The notes: generated by a model not told the origin, from the sequence alone. A stretch of 64,000 nt of DNA from Toxoplasma gondii ME49 (GCF_000006565.2 NC_031474.1:4065662-4129661); one strand, 5' to 3'. Shown: positions 47,201-60,694, numbered from the stretch's first letter. Numbers and translations: made by a program.

Positions 47201-50200
47201 CCTGTCTCCCGTCTCTCTCTCTCTGTCTCTCTCTTTCGCTTTTGCAGGTGTCTCTGTCTGCCTCGCTGCGGCGAGGCGGCCTCGACGGAACTCCAATGGG
47301 AGTGATAAACGGTTTGATGCATGCAACCGGTCCGCCGCGTCCAGTGGAGAACCCCCAAATTTCGTTGAATTCCGAGAACAACTCTTTCGCGCCCTCCTCT
47401 TCTCTCGAGCCTGCGGCGGCCCCGCTGGCAAGCCGGACGGAAGTCGCTGCCTTTGAGCGCGAAGAGAAACTGGTGAATTTCCCTGAGGCCGCTTCTCAGC
47501 CATCTCGTGACGATGCGGGGGCCTTCCTCGCGCCTCTGGCGAAGCGCCTGCAGGCTGAGGCGAAACCGGAAGGAGACGGAGACGAGGCACCCTCTCGACG
47601 GCTGGCTGTCTCCCGCGACAACAAGCCAGTGTTGGTCAACATGTCTGTGATGGACGTCTCGTTCGACATGGAGGGAACGATCGAACTGGCCGACGAGGGT
47701 GTTCCCTTCTCGGCGTTTATTCGGGACATGGTGTCGGAGCCCGCGCCGTTCGTCGCTCTCGCGTTCACCGAGTCTGACGTTGAAATTCAGACCGTGACTG
47801 CACTCGGACCGCTTGTGCTGAAGAACCTGCCGCTGGACCAGACGCTGACGATTGCCTCGATGGGGGACATGCGCAATGTGAAGATCGAGAGTTTCGAAGT
47901 CACGGGCGAAGTACCCGGTGCATGGCTGATTTCGACCGTCGTCGCCTTCCCCAGCAAGGCGCCGACGTCCGTCTACCTGGGGAACCTCGGACTGAATCTC
48001 AGGTTCCGCGACGTCTTGATCGGAAGCGTGGTTGCGCGGAACGTTTATATTGCGCAGGGCACAAACAAGCTGCGCTTCACCGGCCGCCTGCAGCCTCCAG
48101 CCGACGCCCTGGACACCATCTCCGAGTTCTTCTCCGCCGCTGTCGCTTCCCCGCCGCGCGGCGACTCCCGAGCTGGACAGACCGCCGAGGATCCGAGCTC
48201 GATGCCTGGAGACGCCGCGTTCGCGGTCGAGGAAGCCGCCGGCGAACAGGTCCCGATGATGCAAGTCACCATCACGGCCGCCGCTGCGCGGCTCTTGGAT
48301 GCGCTCGAAGAAGAGAAGGCTGACCAAGACGGAGGAGAAAACGGAGAGCTGTCTCGCGTTTCACAGAAGAGACAGCCGATGAAGTGGGTGCAGGAAGGCG
48401 TCGAAGGAGTCTCGATGGATGTCCCTGTGCCTCAAGTTGGAACGACAGCCGACCTGGTGCGATCGGTGAACATGAAGGGTCTCCGCATGTCTCTGGATGG
48501 AGAGACAGCGACGCACAGTTTAGACGAAGCTGTCCCGCTGCGCGGATCCGTCGAACTCTTCCTCAACAATCCGCTGGGGAGACACCTCGCCCTCAGGCTG
48601 TCGGCTGTCTCCCTCACCTTCGCGCTGGCCGTCGACCTCCCCACAGAGGCTGCTGTTGTGCCGACGCCCTCCGGCCTCTCCCGGCCAGTGGTCTCGGAGG
48701 TTCCCGAAGGCGCTGAAGACTCTGCAGGGGTCGACAGTGTCACCCAGCGATTCTCAGTGCAGCCGAAGACTCGCCGTCTCGTGGTTGGACGTCTCGCTAC
48801 GCAGGTGAAAAACTTGCAGTCGGAAGCCGTCGGGCATCTCTTCTCAGACAGCGCGACGCCGCCTTCGACTTCTTCTGAAGGCGACGCGTCGGTTTTGCGT
48901 CTCGTCTTGCCGTTGGCGGTCCCTCTGGAACTCGCGGGAGACGGCGCAGCTTTTGCGGAATTTGTGAATGCGTTTCTTGAGAGCGAAAACGTGGAATTGC
49001 TGGTTTTCGGCGAGGCCGAATGCACCGTTCAGACCGGCTTCGGAGACGTCAAGATTCGAAACGTGGACGTCAAGTCCGCCTTGCCGCTTCAGGGGCTCCA
49101 TGCGCTGAAAGGGTCGAGGTTAACCGCGTTCAAAATCGTGGGATATGGATCCCTCCGGTCTTTTCTCGACGGAAACGCGCACAGTTCTCCGGACGCGGAA
49201 AGTGCCGGAAACCGACCCAATCTTCCTCCCTCGATCCCTCGTCCGGACGCTTCCCAACGACGTACACAAGGAAAGGCTCACAACAGAGAGACGAGCGAAG
49301 AGACTCACGGAGAGGGTGAAGTCGGGCAGGAAGAAAGGAGGCAACGTTTGGGAGTGTCAAGGGAAACTGGAGAAAAGGCGCTTCTTCTCGATCTCACTGC
49401 GCTGATGAGAAATCCGTCGGAGGCCACTGTCGACATGGGGTCGATCGAACTGGACATCCTCCATATGGGAGCGACGGTCGGACGGGTGAAGGGCGCAAAC
49501 GTCTCTCTCGTCCCCGGTGACAATTTCCTCAACTTCGTCGGTAGGCAGAAACCATCGCTGAGGCGCATGCAGTCGCGAGCTGCGGTGTCGACCTGAGTGC
49601 ACAACAGTCTCTGCATTGGCAGTTTCTTGTTGTCAAAAACTGACTGAAATCGATGCACAGACGATGCAGCAGTGCGTACAAGTGCACCCTGTTTAGCTTT
49701 TCGAATGAATGTCTGCCTATGTGCCTGTCGAGCAATACATATAAATTTATAAATGCATGCTCGCGTATCGCGTTCTGTCGAGATGGATAGCCCCTGCAAG
49801 CAGGAGACGCGCGCAGAGAGACATCTGGACTGTCGGTGCATTTGAAGGGGGAGGAACCTCGTCAAGCAGGAAGATCCTCCAATAATCCTTTGTTCGTCCA
49901 GTCGAGAGCGTCGTGGTGAAGAACTTTCTGCGGTCGCGACTACGTTCTTTCCTGTTCTTGGCGCGCATGCAAAACCTCCTCCGCTTCCCTTCTGTCTCCT
50001 CGGACCTGTGCCCCTCCTTCTTCTCTTTTTCCCTATCCACTCTTTTCGCTTGAGTGATCTCTCCTTCGAATCTCGTGGATGCTGTCCAGTCTCCTTACGG
50101 ACCTTTGCACATTTGTGAATTGCTTTTTGGACCCTTTGACCGTCCTTCGACGTCTCGAGACGCTTTTTTGAGCGCCCCTGTGTTTGTCTCTGAATGCGCG

Positions 50201-53200
50201 TCTTTTTTCTTCAGGTGGGATCCTTCTAAGCAGAAGCACGGAGGCCGCAGTTTCTTCGCTGGTTACTCGCGCGCTGTTAAATGCAGACTTGGAGTTGCGT
50301 ATTGCGGTCTCCGCGGCCGCAAGAAAAAAAGGACCTGAGTGGCTGGCGCTGGCGCTCCGCGGGGCGACGATTCTTCCGGAAATTCCGCCGCTCGCGGAGC
50401 TTCTGCCGAGCATGGATCGACAGCACCTCCTCCAGGATGTCTCCTTCGATGCCCTCACTGTCTCTGCTGTGGGGTGGACTCCGAAGGCTCCCGCGTCGCT
50501 TCTCTTCCAGGCGGCCACGACGGTCGTCGCCCTCAACCCGCTGGGCTCCGCCGTCCCTGTCTCTGTCCGAAGTGTCTCCTTTTCGGCGACTGTCTCCGAC
50601 CGTCAGGGCCGCCGCCTCGGGCACCTCGCACTGCCGGAGACGCCCGCGACGAGCACCGGGTCCGGTTCTGAGGCCTCGCTGAAGGTCTCGGTGAACGTCG
50701 AGGACGGACGTCTGCTGCTCGACGCGGAGGGCGTCCAGCTCGGACGAGCCATTCAGGAATTCCTCGAAACGCCCACTGTGTCGCTGGGCCTCGTTCTTCA
50801 AGGCCGCGCCGACGTCCGAGTCGACGTCGGAGAGGCGACGCTTGTCATCGGTGGACTGCGGATCGAAAAAGCAATTTCTCTCGGAGGAGCAGAGAGGCCA
50901 GACGCCAACAGGCACGATGCAGAAGGTAAGGAGTGCAAGGAGTGAAGGCGGGAGAGGAGAGAACGGAGAACGAGAGGGAAGCCGACAGAAGAGAGGAGAG
51001 AGACCGTCATCGAGGTGAAAAGGAGAGGAAAGAACAACAGAGAGAGGAGACCTGTGTATGTCGGTTTTCGATATATCGGAAAATGTTTCTTTCAGCGTTT
51101 CTTTCAGCGCCGCTTCCGGTGTTTCACCTTCTTTCTTGCCTCACACGTGGTTGGTGAGTACTTCCTAGTTTTTCGTCCCCGTTGAGTTTTTTTTCTGACC
51201 TCTTCTCCACTCAATCCCAGACATCTTTCCTCTCTCCCCTTTTGCATCGTCCCCGCCCACTCGATTATCACTGCCCATCGACTCTCTCCCCACTCTCCCC
51301 ATCTTTTTCTTCTGCATTTCCTGTGGCCATGCATGCATTTCTCTCTGTTGTCTGCGTTTAGAGTCGTCAGTGCCTGCCTCCCCGAATGAAGGAAACATGT
51401 TTTCTCCGCGTCTGTTAAGTTTTTCGTTCGACGGCACCCACCCCAACGGAGGCGTCTCTCTCGCCGCTGTCGCGTCGATGAAGAATCCGGCGCCAGTTCG
51501 GCTTGTTCTGCCTCGTCTGTTCTTCTCCATTTCCTTCAACGAGACGCTCCTCGGCCATGTCTGGCTGGCGGACGACATGGTGGTGGTGGAGCCTTCTCCT
51601 CGCGAGACTCAGCTTCGCGTCCGCGGTCGGCTGTACAGACAAACAACTGAGAGCGGGCTGCACGACCTGAACGCCTTAGTGAAGGCCGTAGTCAGCCGAG
51701 TGACTCTCGGAGAGAATTTAGACACAAGAGAAGAAGCGATAGAAAGTGGAAGGCGTTCCCCGGTCTCTGTGAAGATCAAGGTGGACAGGAGTTTGGAGAC
51801 TGCGGGTCTCGTGACTCAGCCATCTCACGAGACTCTCACAGACGCCGCTGGCTCGGGCAACGCTCCTGCCGGGACTCTTCCCCTCTGGCTCGCTGTGGGG
51901 CTCGACGGCCTCGCGCTCGAAGCGCCCGTGGACGGCGAGCAGGTCTTGCCTCGGGATCTGCTGAGGCAACTGGAGCTGAAGACCGTTTTGGTGCGCCTTC
52001 AGCCGGGGGCGAACGCGCCGCTGCTGCTGGACTCGCGTCTCCAGCTGCATCTGCAGAATCCGTTCGGTCCTGGAGCGTCTCTGGAAATCGAGAATGTATC
52101 CGTGAACGCAGATCTGCGCGACGCGCAGCGAAACCGAGTCTTCGGGCGCCTCTCCGGTATCAGTTCGCGTGACGTAGAAGAGAGCGAGGAGAGGAGCGCA
52201 GAAGCAGCGTCTGCCATCGAGACCCAGGCGTTCCCTTCCGCGCTTGCGTCAAGGCTGGCATCAAGCTACGCGTGTAAGCCGGAAACAGCAGGGAGATCTT
52301 CTTCTTTCGACGAAACGAAGGACCGCGGTTCGCAGTCCTCTGAGAGAGACCTCTGCGTTGTGGATCTGCCCTTTTCCGGCGCTCTCGCAGTCACCGACGC
52401 AACAGCCTTCGCCGACTTTGCTGTCGCAGAGGCGACGGAGACACCCTTTCCGGATGCTGGGCCTGCGCCGACTTCTTTGATTCGCGTCGAAGGCGAGGCC
52501 GGCGCGACTGTCCATACTCCGTTGGGGCGGCTCGTTGTCGACGGCCTCGCGATCAGGCAAGCGGTGCCCTTCTCCGGAGTGCGAGCGTTGCTCGCGAGTC
52601 TCTCTCAGGGTGTGTCGATGCAGTCCTTCAAAGTGAATCACGTCGCTTTCAACCAAGATGGAGTTGACCGAATTCTCTTCTCCGCTCGCGTCGCTCTCGG
52701 ATCGGTCCCAGACGCGGAGAATGCGTCGGACGCGACTTCCGAGGCGCGCGCAGGTGCGGAAGCCATGGAGGTGCAGGCAGGAACTCTGAAGCTGGACCTC
52801 GTGTCTGGCGGAGTCGTGATCGGTTCGGTCGAGACTCGAGAGGCAGTGCTGGGAGCTTTGGATGGCAAGCCGCGGGAGATTGCAGTCGAAGGCGAATTAT
52901 TCGAGGCCTCGAGTGTGCGAGGCAGTCCGAGTTCGCGTCTCCTCGCGCTGATGCGCAGCGCAGTCGGCGCGGGAAGCGGAGACGTCGGCTTGCTGATTCA
53001 GAGTCACCGCGCGACGGCGGCGAACGCAGCCGTCCCGGCTTGGCTCCTCGACACCATCGACCGCATGCAGTTACGACCTGCCCTCTCCGGCCTCGATTCT
53101 GCTCTGCACCTCGTCGAAAGTCTGCGACTACAGGCTCTGTCGATCGCGATTCTCGATGCGACTCACCTCGCCACCGACGCTGTGGTTTCTGTCGAAACTC

Positions 53201-56200
53201 GCAGTCCGCTGGGCTCCGACGTCGCGCTCCGCGTCGAGGAAGTCGCGGCAGACATTCTGCTCTTCTCGCCGGCTGCGGACCGTGGCGCCGAATCCGGAGC
53301 CTCCCGCGGACCTCGCATGGCGACCCTCAGACTGGCCTCGCGGCCGCCAAGCTCGCAGTCCCAGGAGGGCGACTTGCTTCGACTCGAGTTGTCTCTGAGT
53401 CACGTAAACTTCGGAGACACCCTGGAGCTCGCGGGAGACGGAGCTGTTTTCGGCGAGTTCGTCGCCGCGCTCCTGAACGGCGAGGCTGGGTCCACGCCGT
53501 ATGAAGCGACGGTCCATGCCAGCGTCTCGACGGCCTTCGGGGCGTTCAAAATCGAAGGCTTGAACGTGCGTTCGGCGGCGGATTTGCTCAACTTGGCTGG
53601 CGCCGCTGCGCAATCGAAGAGAGCGGAGCGCCGAGACGAAGCGGCAGGAGCTCGGGAAGAAGGCGCAGCGACGACGCCTGCGGGGCTCCTCGACGACCTC
53701 TCTTTCGACCTCGTGGATCTGAACTTCCGAAGTGACGGGGAGTCTCCCCGCGAATCCGGTGTCGCGTTCGACGCCACGATGGCTCTCCGCCTTCCCATGG
53801 ACGTTTCCCTCTCGCTTGGGTCGCTGGCCTTCAGAGTGGACATGCCGTTGACCGAGCATTTCTCGAAACCTCCGACGGCGACGGACGCGCGAAAGGTCTC
53901 CTCGGCCTTCCTAGGCTCACTGCGCATCCCGAATCTGTCCCTGCAGCCGGGTGTGTCGACGATTGCGGTGTCTGGACAGTTGATGCCGCGCGCCGCGGAT
54001 TTGCCTGTGGTCTCCGACTTCCTCTCGCATGCCCTTCGAGGCCTGTCGCCGAACCTCCTCGTTTTGGGCCAAGACGTGGAGCTGGTCGGAGCCGCGACGC
54101 CTCTGTGGCTCTCGAAGGCAGCCAGGGCGATGCGCGTCTGGGCGCCGCTGCCTGCTAAAGGCCTAGAGAAGTACGTCGCAGGTTCCTTCGCGAACCTCTC
54201 TCTGCAGAGTGTCGGAATCTCGGCCGTTGCGCCGGCAGTGCAGAGCCGAGACGACGCCGTCGCCCTCAGTGCAGACGTCCGCGCGCGCCTGCAGAGTCCG
54301 TTCGGCGACGCGTCGCGGCTAGCTGTGAAGACCGTGCGCCTCGACGTCGAACTGAAGCGAAGAAGAGACGAAGAAGAGAGACAAGAGAAGCAGAGCGCGC
54401 AGAACGGAGGGATCGAGGAAGGACCGAGGCCGTCTGAGACGCGCGAATCTGCCGAGGAAGACGCGGCGTCTGGTGGGTCTGTGCGACGACTGCAGGCGCG
54501 TGGAGGGTCGGTCCACGCACCGGCGACGAACGAAGACGACGACCTGGAGACTGTCGGGTGGCTGCGAATGCAAGACGTCCCGCTAGAACATGTCGGCGAG
54601 GAAATCCACGTGCACCTCGAGCATGCTGTCCTCACCTTCGAAGACCGAGGCGACTCTTTCGCGGCGCTCGCTCTCAGTTTGATGCAGGCGACTGCGTCAG
54701 TTGAGGTCTACGTCCGGGGGTCCGCGTCGGTTGTGGTTGACACGGAGTTAGGTCTTCTGGATCTGCGCGAGCTTCCGCTGTCTCTCGAGGTGCCTGTCGA
54801 AGGTTTGGAGATCTTCGCAGGTCGCACGCTGCAACATCTCTCCGAGGGGGCTCTCGAGAACCTGCGCGTCTCGGACTTTGCAGATCCGACGGTCAAAGGT
54901 CTTCACCTGTCGACGCGCCTGGTGATGGAGAACAGCCACGACGTTTCTGTGGACCTCGGCCCGATGGCGTTCGACCTGACCTACGAAGGACTGGTGATCG
55001 GCGCTGTGGTCCTTCCTCACTTTGCGATGTTGCCCGGGAGGAACGAAGTGGAACTCGAGGGCGCAGTGAAGCCGGAGGGCCTGGAAGCCTTCAGTCGACT
55101 CGCCTCCTCGTTCTTCTTGGAGAAACAGTACACGGTAGGAGTCCGGGGGACTCCGACAAAGCGGCTGTTCTCGGCGTCCGCGGGCGACGCGAGCGAGGCT
55201 GCGAAGCTCGCGGTTGCCCACGCAGGCGTCCAGGGCCGCGCGCCACGGTGGCTTCGCGAGGTGCTCGCGAACGTCGAGTTCGCGGTGCCTGTCTCGGGGT
55301 CGCTGTTCGGCGACGGCGCAGGTCGCGGGAGACGCCCGGAAGACGCGGTGTCGGACATGGTCAAGAAAGTCGAACTCGTCAACATTGACGTCGACTTCAC
55401 CGGTCCCCGAGATCCCTTCGTCTCCGGCGAGGTCCAGGTCTTCTACGCGCTGCCCGAGCGACTCGACATCCGACACCAAGTGGAGACGGTGGCCGGAGAC
55501 ATGTCCCTGTTTCACCGCCACGACCAAGGACCGCCGACGCCGCTCGGCTCAATGCACCTCGGAGAACTGGCCCCAGTCTCTGCGGCTCAGCTCCTCGAGG
55601 CCGAGGCGCCCGTGACGCTCGCGGCGGCTGCGCGCGACGAGCCGGTCTCTGCTCTCGTCAGAGCGCAGCACGGAGATGCTGCGGAAGCCGCGGTCGGGGC
55701 GCCTGTCGCGCTCAAGTTCTTCGTCGACGCCTTGCGCTTGAGCGTCCTCGAAGGCGCTGAGAACGCCCTGTCGAACATGATCGCCGAAATCGTCAACAAA
55801 CGCGGAGAAATGCACATCCTTTTGAAGGGCCGCGCAAACCTCAAAATACACACCGCCCTCGGGACTCTGGACATCCAAGACGTACCTATCAACCTTACCA
55901 AAAGCTTCAAATGTAAATCTGAAAGAGAAACCGACGGCGAGATCCATGCCTGCATCGCCCACAGAGAACGACAAAACACAGCCTACACATACACTCACAT
56001 ATAAGCTATGTATAGATGTATATATACATATCTATCTATTCATCTATCTATCTATCTATATATATATATATATATAAACATAAGTGTATATATGTATATA
56101 TATGTGTGTATACGTCTTTTTGGGTATTTTTTATTTCCGCGTTTTCTTTGTAGGCATTGGAGGCCTTGATCCGGAGACAGTGAAGAACGCGTTTCAGATG

Positions 56201-56914
56201 GAGGAGTTTGGCATTCAGTCTGGGAAGGCTCACGGGTTGTTGGCGTCGGCGCATTTGCGTTTGATGATGCCGAAGGTGGTGGAGAACTTTTCAGTGCGTT
56301 TGGGGAAGGTGACTCTGGATATGTTTACCCCGATTTCTCCCGCGAAACGCGAGCAGTTGGGAGACCTGAAACTCCTGTCTCCCCCTGCGCTGAAGCTCGT
56401 GCAGCCTCACCCGCAGTTCGGCTACGTCATTCAGGCAGGAATGGTTCAAGTCGCCGACATGGCTGTGCCTTCCAAGCGCCCTGCGATCTTTGCGCGACAG
56501 AAAGACTCTCGCTCGGCCGCGGCCACAGACCTGGACTTCCTGGACTCGGGGGCGGAGCAGGAAGACGACCAAGAATTTGGAGGGGGCGAAGGCGCAGGAG
56601 AAAAGTACGCTGCGAGCGACGGCTGGCTAATCGGGAAGGCGGTCTTGCTGCGCCCCGTCGTGGACGTCGCAGGCGAGGAAGTTGCGATCGGCACTCGCGA
56701 AATCATGAGCAACTACATGAATGGACGAACCGGCAAACTCGTGATTCGCGGCTCGCTTGACAGCTCGGAGAACCCAATTCTCGCTGGCCTCTTCGCTCAA
56801 ATGGAAGCCGTCGTCGACCTACCTGGCACCCAACAGAAACTCATCAAAGGCGTCCAGATCTCCTTCCGAGTAAGCCACAGAAAACCAAGTTTGTGCCATG
56901 CGATGCAGTCACAC

Positions 56915-56961
<47 letters not shown>

Positions 56962-57756
56962 TCCATATGGAACGCGAGAGGAAGACGCTTCCTGTGTGAG
57001 GCGAGAGAGGTAAGAGGCATGTGGTGTGGTGCGATCCTCAAGATTTCTAAAAGTCCCTCGAAGACAGGACACTGGTCTCCAAACTCTAAGTCCGTGCCTA
57101 TAAACACATGCATGTATATACATACATACATATCCACATGTATATATATATATATATATACATATATACATATATATATATATATATGAATATATGTATG
57201 TGTATGTTATCACGTGAGTAGAGACGGCTTTGTGTGTACAAGAGCCGGTGTGGCTGGAAGGGGATTGATTGCGCGAGTCTCCTTGCGGACTGCAATGAAG
57301 GAGCAGCTGCCGAGCCTTTTTTTGCGGAGACTTTCTTTTCCGGACTTCCTTCGCTTGCTGACTCTTCTCTTTGTTCGGAGTTTCTTCTTCGCGTCCCGGT
57401 GTCCCTGTTGTTCTGGATTCTGACGACCTGCGCATTTGCTTTGGACCTCAAATCGACAGAATGGAGCAGAGAATCCAGTCTCTTCATTTCTCTCGCAAGT
57501 GAACGATCCACACAGCTTGCTGCAAGCGCTCCCGGAAATCGCCAGTCCTTCGCGCCTCCGCGGTCTGCCGTCCGTAAGTTGCTCGTCGCCTCTGGACCAT
57601 CTGGACTGGATCTCGAATCCCTCGGCTGCGGACGTCTGTGCAAGTCAAGAAAACAAAACGACTCGCGTCGAGATGGGGAAAGACACAGAGACAGATGGGA
57701 TGTCACCCGTCCAAGGAGAGACAGAGACGTTGTGCACACACACACAGAAAGATACG

Positions 57757-57787
<31 letters not shown>

Positions 57788-57796
57788 TTCAGGGTC

Positions 57797-57836
<40 letters not shown>

Positions 57837-59877
57837 AATTGTATACACCGAGAGCCGGAGAGTTCGTGTGGAGGGAGACAGAGAGATCAGTCACCGAGAG
57901 GCAGGTGTCAAGCGCGAATTTTTCAGATCTGCCTGGTGAAGAATTTTGGCATTTTAGAGGCAGTGGAAAGGGAACAGAGGACGCGCTGATCTCGCTTGGC
58001 TTCTGTTGCTGGGGAGAGCGAAACGCGAGTGAGTCACGTCGCCTCGGATTTCTGGAGGTCTGAAGACCATGGATATTCTTCCGTGAGACCTGTGGGGACG
58101 CCGAGTCTTCCCTTCGTCGACGTTTTCCTCGCTTTCTCTCCACGCCTTACTCCTCTTGCTCTCTGTTCTTTTGCCCTGAATGACCTCGAAGAAGTCGGAA
58201 GGAACCGGACAGAAAGCGAGAGAAGAGAACGAGGAAGGCCGCTGTTTTCGAGGAGCCTTGGATCTCTGGAAGCAGAATCGATAAATCTGTGGCCGTGCGT
58301 CAGGGAAAGACAAGACAGGCTATTCCTGCGGATCCGGAGATCCCCTGGAGGAGACAGAGATCTGAAGAGGAGACGCTGTCTCGGTGTGTGACCAGAGGCG
58401 GGGGAAGCCTGAGAACGAAGATACGATTCTCCTTGACTCGGAGATGCTTCTCTGCAGCGCCGGAGTGGAGGAGACAATCGCGTTTCGTTCTTCAGAGGGA
58501 AGGAACTGAGTGACCGAGTCTGCAAGAACAAGGGAGTCTGTGTGTTTCTGCTTCCCGTGCTCAGCTCAACTTCTTCGTCCCCGTCATCGAGGCGGTGTCC
58601 GTCTACGAAAATCCTGTGAAAGTTCCGATCAAACTGTACTACGCCGACATGGAAACCTTCTACGAAGGACAGTAAGCAGTCCGAAAAGGCGTCCTTGTGT
58701 CCGAATATAAGGCGGATTCTTTCCCTCTCTGTGTGTGCCTGTCTCTCTCTCTGGCGCTCAAGCAGGAATAAATAGAAAACTCCTTCGCCTCGACGCATCT
58801 GCCTAATGACTCCATTCCTTCTCGTGGATTCCACCCGTAACTCTCCAACTCCACAGAGATCCATACATGCATGCGTGTATATATACATATATATACATAT
58901 ATATACATATATATATGTATATATATATATATATATATGTATATATGTGTCATCACGTGTATCGACTTGATTACAGGGAGACACTTTAGCACTCGCTGTT
59001 GGTGGAGTTGTTTGTGGTGGACATCTTTGGAATTTCGATTGTTTCACTGGTGCTTTTTAGGTCTCTGGGAGGCATGGTGATCGACAAGGGAGACAAGCCA
59101 GACATTATCCCTCCAATGCAAATCTCTCATTCAACTCCAGTCCGCATCGTTCCGAAGCTGCAGAACACGAGCGCGGCTCTCGCCATTGTCAGAAACATCG
59201 TCTCAGGCACCCGGAAAAACGTCGCCATCGATGTACGTACACCAACAACCTGATGTGAATATCCACCTGCATCTTCACACATAAATACACATCTTTTTAT
59301 ATGCATATATATATACATATATATATACATATATATATACATATATATATACATATATATATACATATATATATACATATATATATACATATATATATAC
59401 ATATATACATAATGCATAGATGTTTATATATATGCTTATTTACGTATGAGGAAGTATGATTTTCACGCGATCGAGGAAATATGTATGTATGTATATATAT
59501 ATATATATATATATATAAATATTTGTGTAGGTGCCTGCATTTCTTTGGGTGTGGCTGAGCAGCGGGAACAGCTGATTCAGCCTGTTACATGAAGACGTTG
59601 TGGTGCCGGAAGGAATGTTTTGCGTCTTTTCAGGACGAGGAGACGCGTTGTGTGTCGTTCTCTGATGTTCGCTGCTTGACTGAGGCCTGAGAGCTGCATG
59701 TGTGGAGCGGGGCGGAGGGAGTTTGGTTTCCGTTGAAAAGCCAACGGCGTTTGATTTGACTCTTCTCGTCTGCTGCGCGTCTCCTGCATGCAGGCGAAGG
59801 GAGAAGTTCGCATTGGCATCCAAGACTTTCGAATCGGACTCGACGTGGACATGGAAGGCATCCAAATTGCTTTCTAG
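44246..59877 (+). CDS. Giant single-pass membrane protein with about nine LEA_2/DUF3712-like repeats
   Basis: Exons 44246-46618, 47248-49540, 50215-50925, 51362-55912, 56154-56869, 58565-58671, 59061-59232 and 59794-59877 join in phase: 11007 nt, 3668 residues. The start is ATG 44246 (CCGCAATGCC). Residues 1-360 are a Ser/acidic-rich low-complexity tail. Then come KNKRRRR and one Leu-rich membrane helix (about 369-392), predicting the tail cytoplasmic and about 3270 residues lumenal or extracellular. That part is beta-rich and periodic. A helix of the AFxEFVxAxL type is followed by a GxAxxxVxTxLGxLxI signature at about residues 502, 968, 1379, 1752, 2170, 2509, 2912, 3282 and 3640, a spacing of about 390. 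Segments such as NPLG...L...V...LG..IG resemble LEA_2/DUF3712 beta-sandwiches. No enzyme motif, tag or anchor is seen, and the stop follows the ninth signature. The function is unknown. Confidence 0.82.
55913..56153. repeat. TA/TCTA-rich intron of the giant gene
   Basis: TCTATCTA and (TA)n steps at about 56021-56105. Donor AAAT|GTAAAT and acceptor TTTGTAG|GC are both phase 1, restoring a Cys codon (SFKC-IGG). Confidence 0.85.
56870..58564 (+). other. Long 1.7-kb intron of the giant gene with three TA arrays
   Basis: Phase 0 at both ends (CGA|GTAAGC and GTGCTCAG|CTC). The join gives [17 protein letters not shown], which continues the repeat pattern, so no exon is required inside. It holds TA arrays at about 56920-56958, 57121-57190 and 57755-57832. 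The open frame at 57234-57989 crosses a TA array and has no repeat signature; I treat it as non-coding. Confidence 0.7.
58866..58945. repeat. TATATACA microsatellite in the intron 58672-59060
   Basis: TATATACATA steps then (TA)n, close to the exon starting at 59061. Confidence 0.9.
59300..59520. repeat. 14-bp ATATATATACATAT array plus (TA)n in the last intron of the giant gene
   Basis: About eight exact 14-bp units at 59300-59413, then a separate TA run at about 59480-59520, inside the intron 59233-59793. Confidence 0.9.
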
Positions 59878-60005
59878 CTTCTCACGTCGTTCCGGCTGTC
59901 TCTGTCTACGCAGACATTCAAATTTTTTCGTCCAGCTGCAGAGCCAGACAAAACTGGTCATAAATAGACGTATACGTGTATATCTCTATACACGAATGCA
60001 TTCTC

Positions 60006-60044
<39 letters not shown>

Positions 60045-60663
60045 TATACCATATATATATATATATATATATACCATATATATATATATGTATTTGTGTA
60101 AAGAGTGGAAGTGGAAGGAGGGATCGCATGCAGGAGGGTGACGGAGTGGATAGACGAGAGATGGAAGGATTTTTTTCTCAGGCTCGACGAAAAGAGATGG
60201 AACAAAGAGAAGACTGGTAGCGCGCGCTGCGTGCATTGCGGCCCTGTTGTACGCGCATCGTTTCAGCTTGCTCTTGCATGCGTTTTCCGCGTCGGGAGAG
60301 ACGCATGTTTTTGTGTGCCTCCTCTCTTCGCTCCCGTTCTCGAGATTCTCCGCGACGGCTTCTTCAGAACGCGTTCAAGACAGAGTGATGCGTTTGTTGA
60401 CCATCTGTGTTGGTGAGACATCAATGCGCTTCTGTCTGTCAAGTGCATTGTGGCAGGGTGCCGACGCACCCCCTCTCCTGCTTCCGAAAATGCGCTGCAC
60501 ATGCGGACATCTTTCATAGCGATCTGACGGGAGAATCAGGCGGGGGCATGAAGTTCGGAGAAAAGAGAGAAAGCGCTTCCCCAAGAATGCCCAGAAATCC
60601 TGCCAGTATTCCGACGCCCCTCTTTCGCCTCTCGATCCCCCCTGACCAAATATATACTGTCAA

Positions 60664-60694
<31 letters not shown>

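Noticed and set aside
57234..57989. 251-codon frame inside the long intron of the giant gene
   Set aside because: It runs through a (TA)n array and lacks the repeat signature. The flanking exons join in phase without it.
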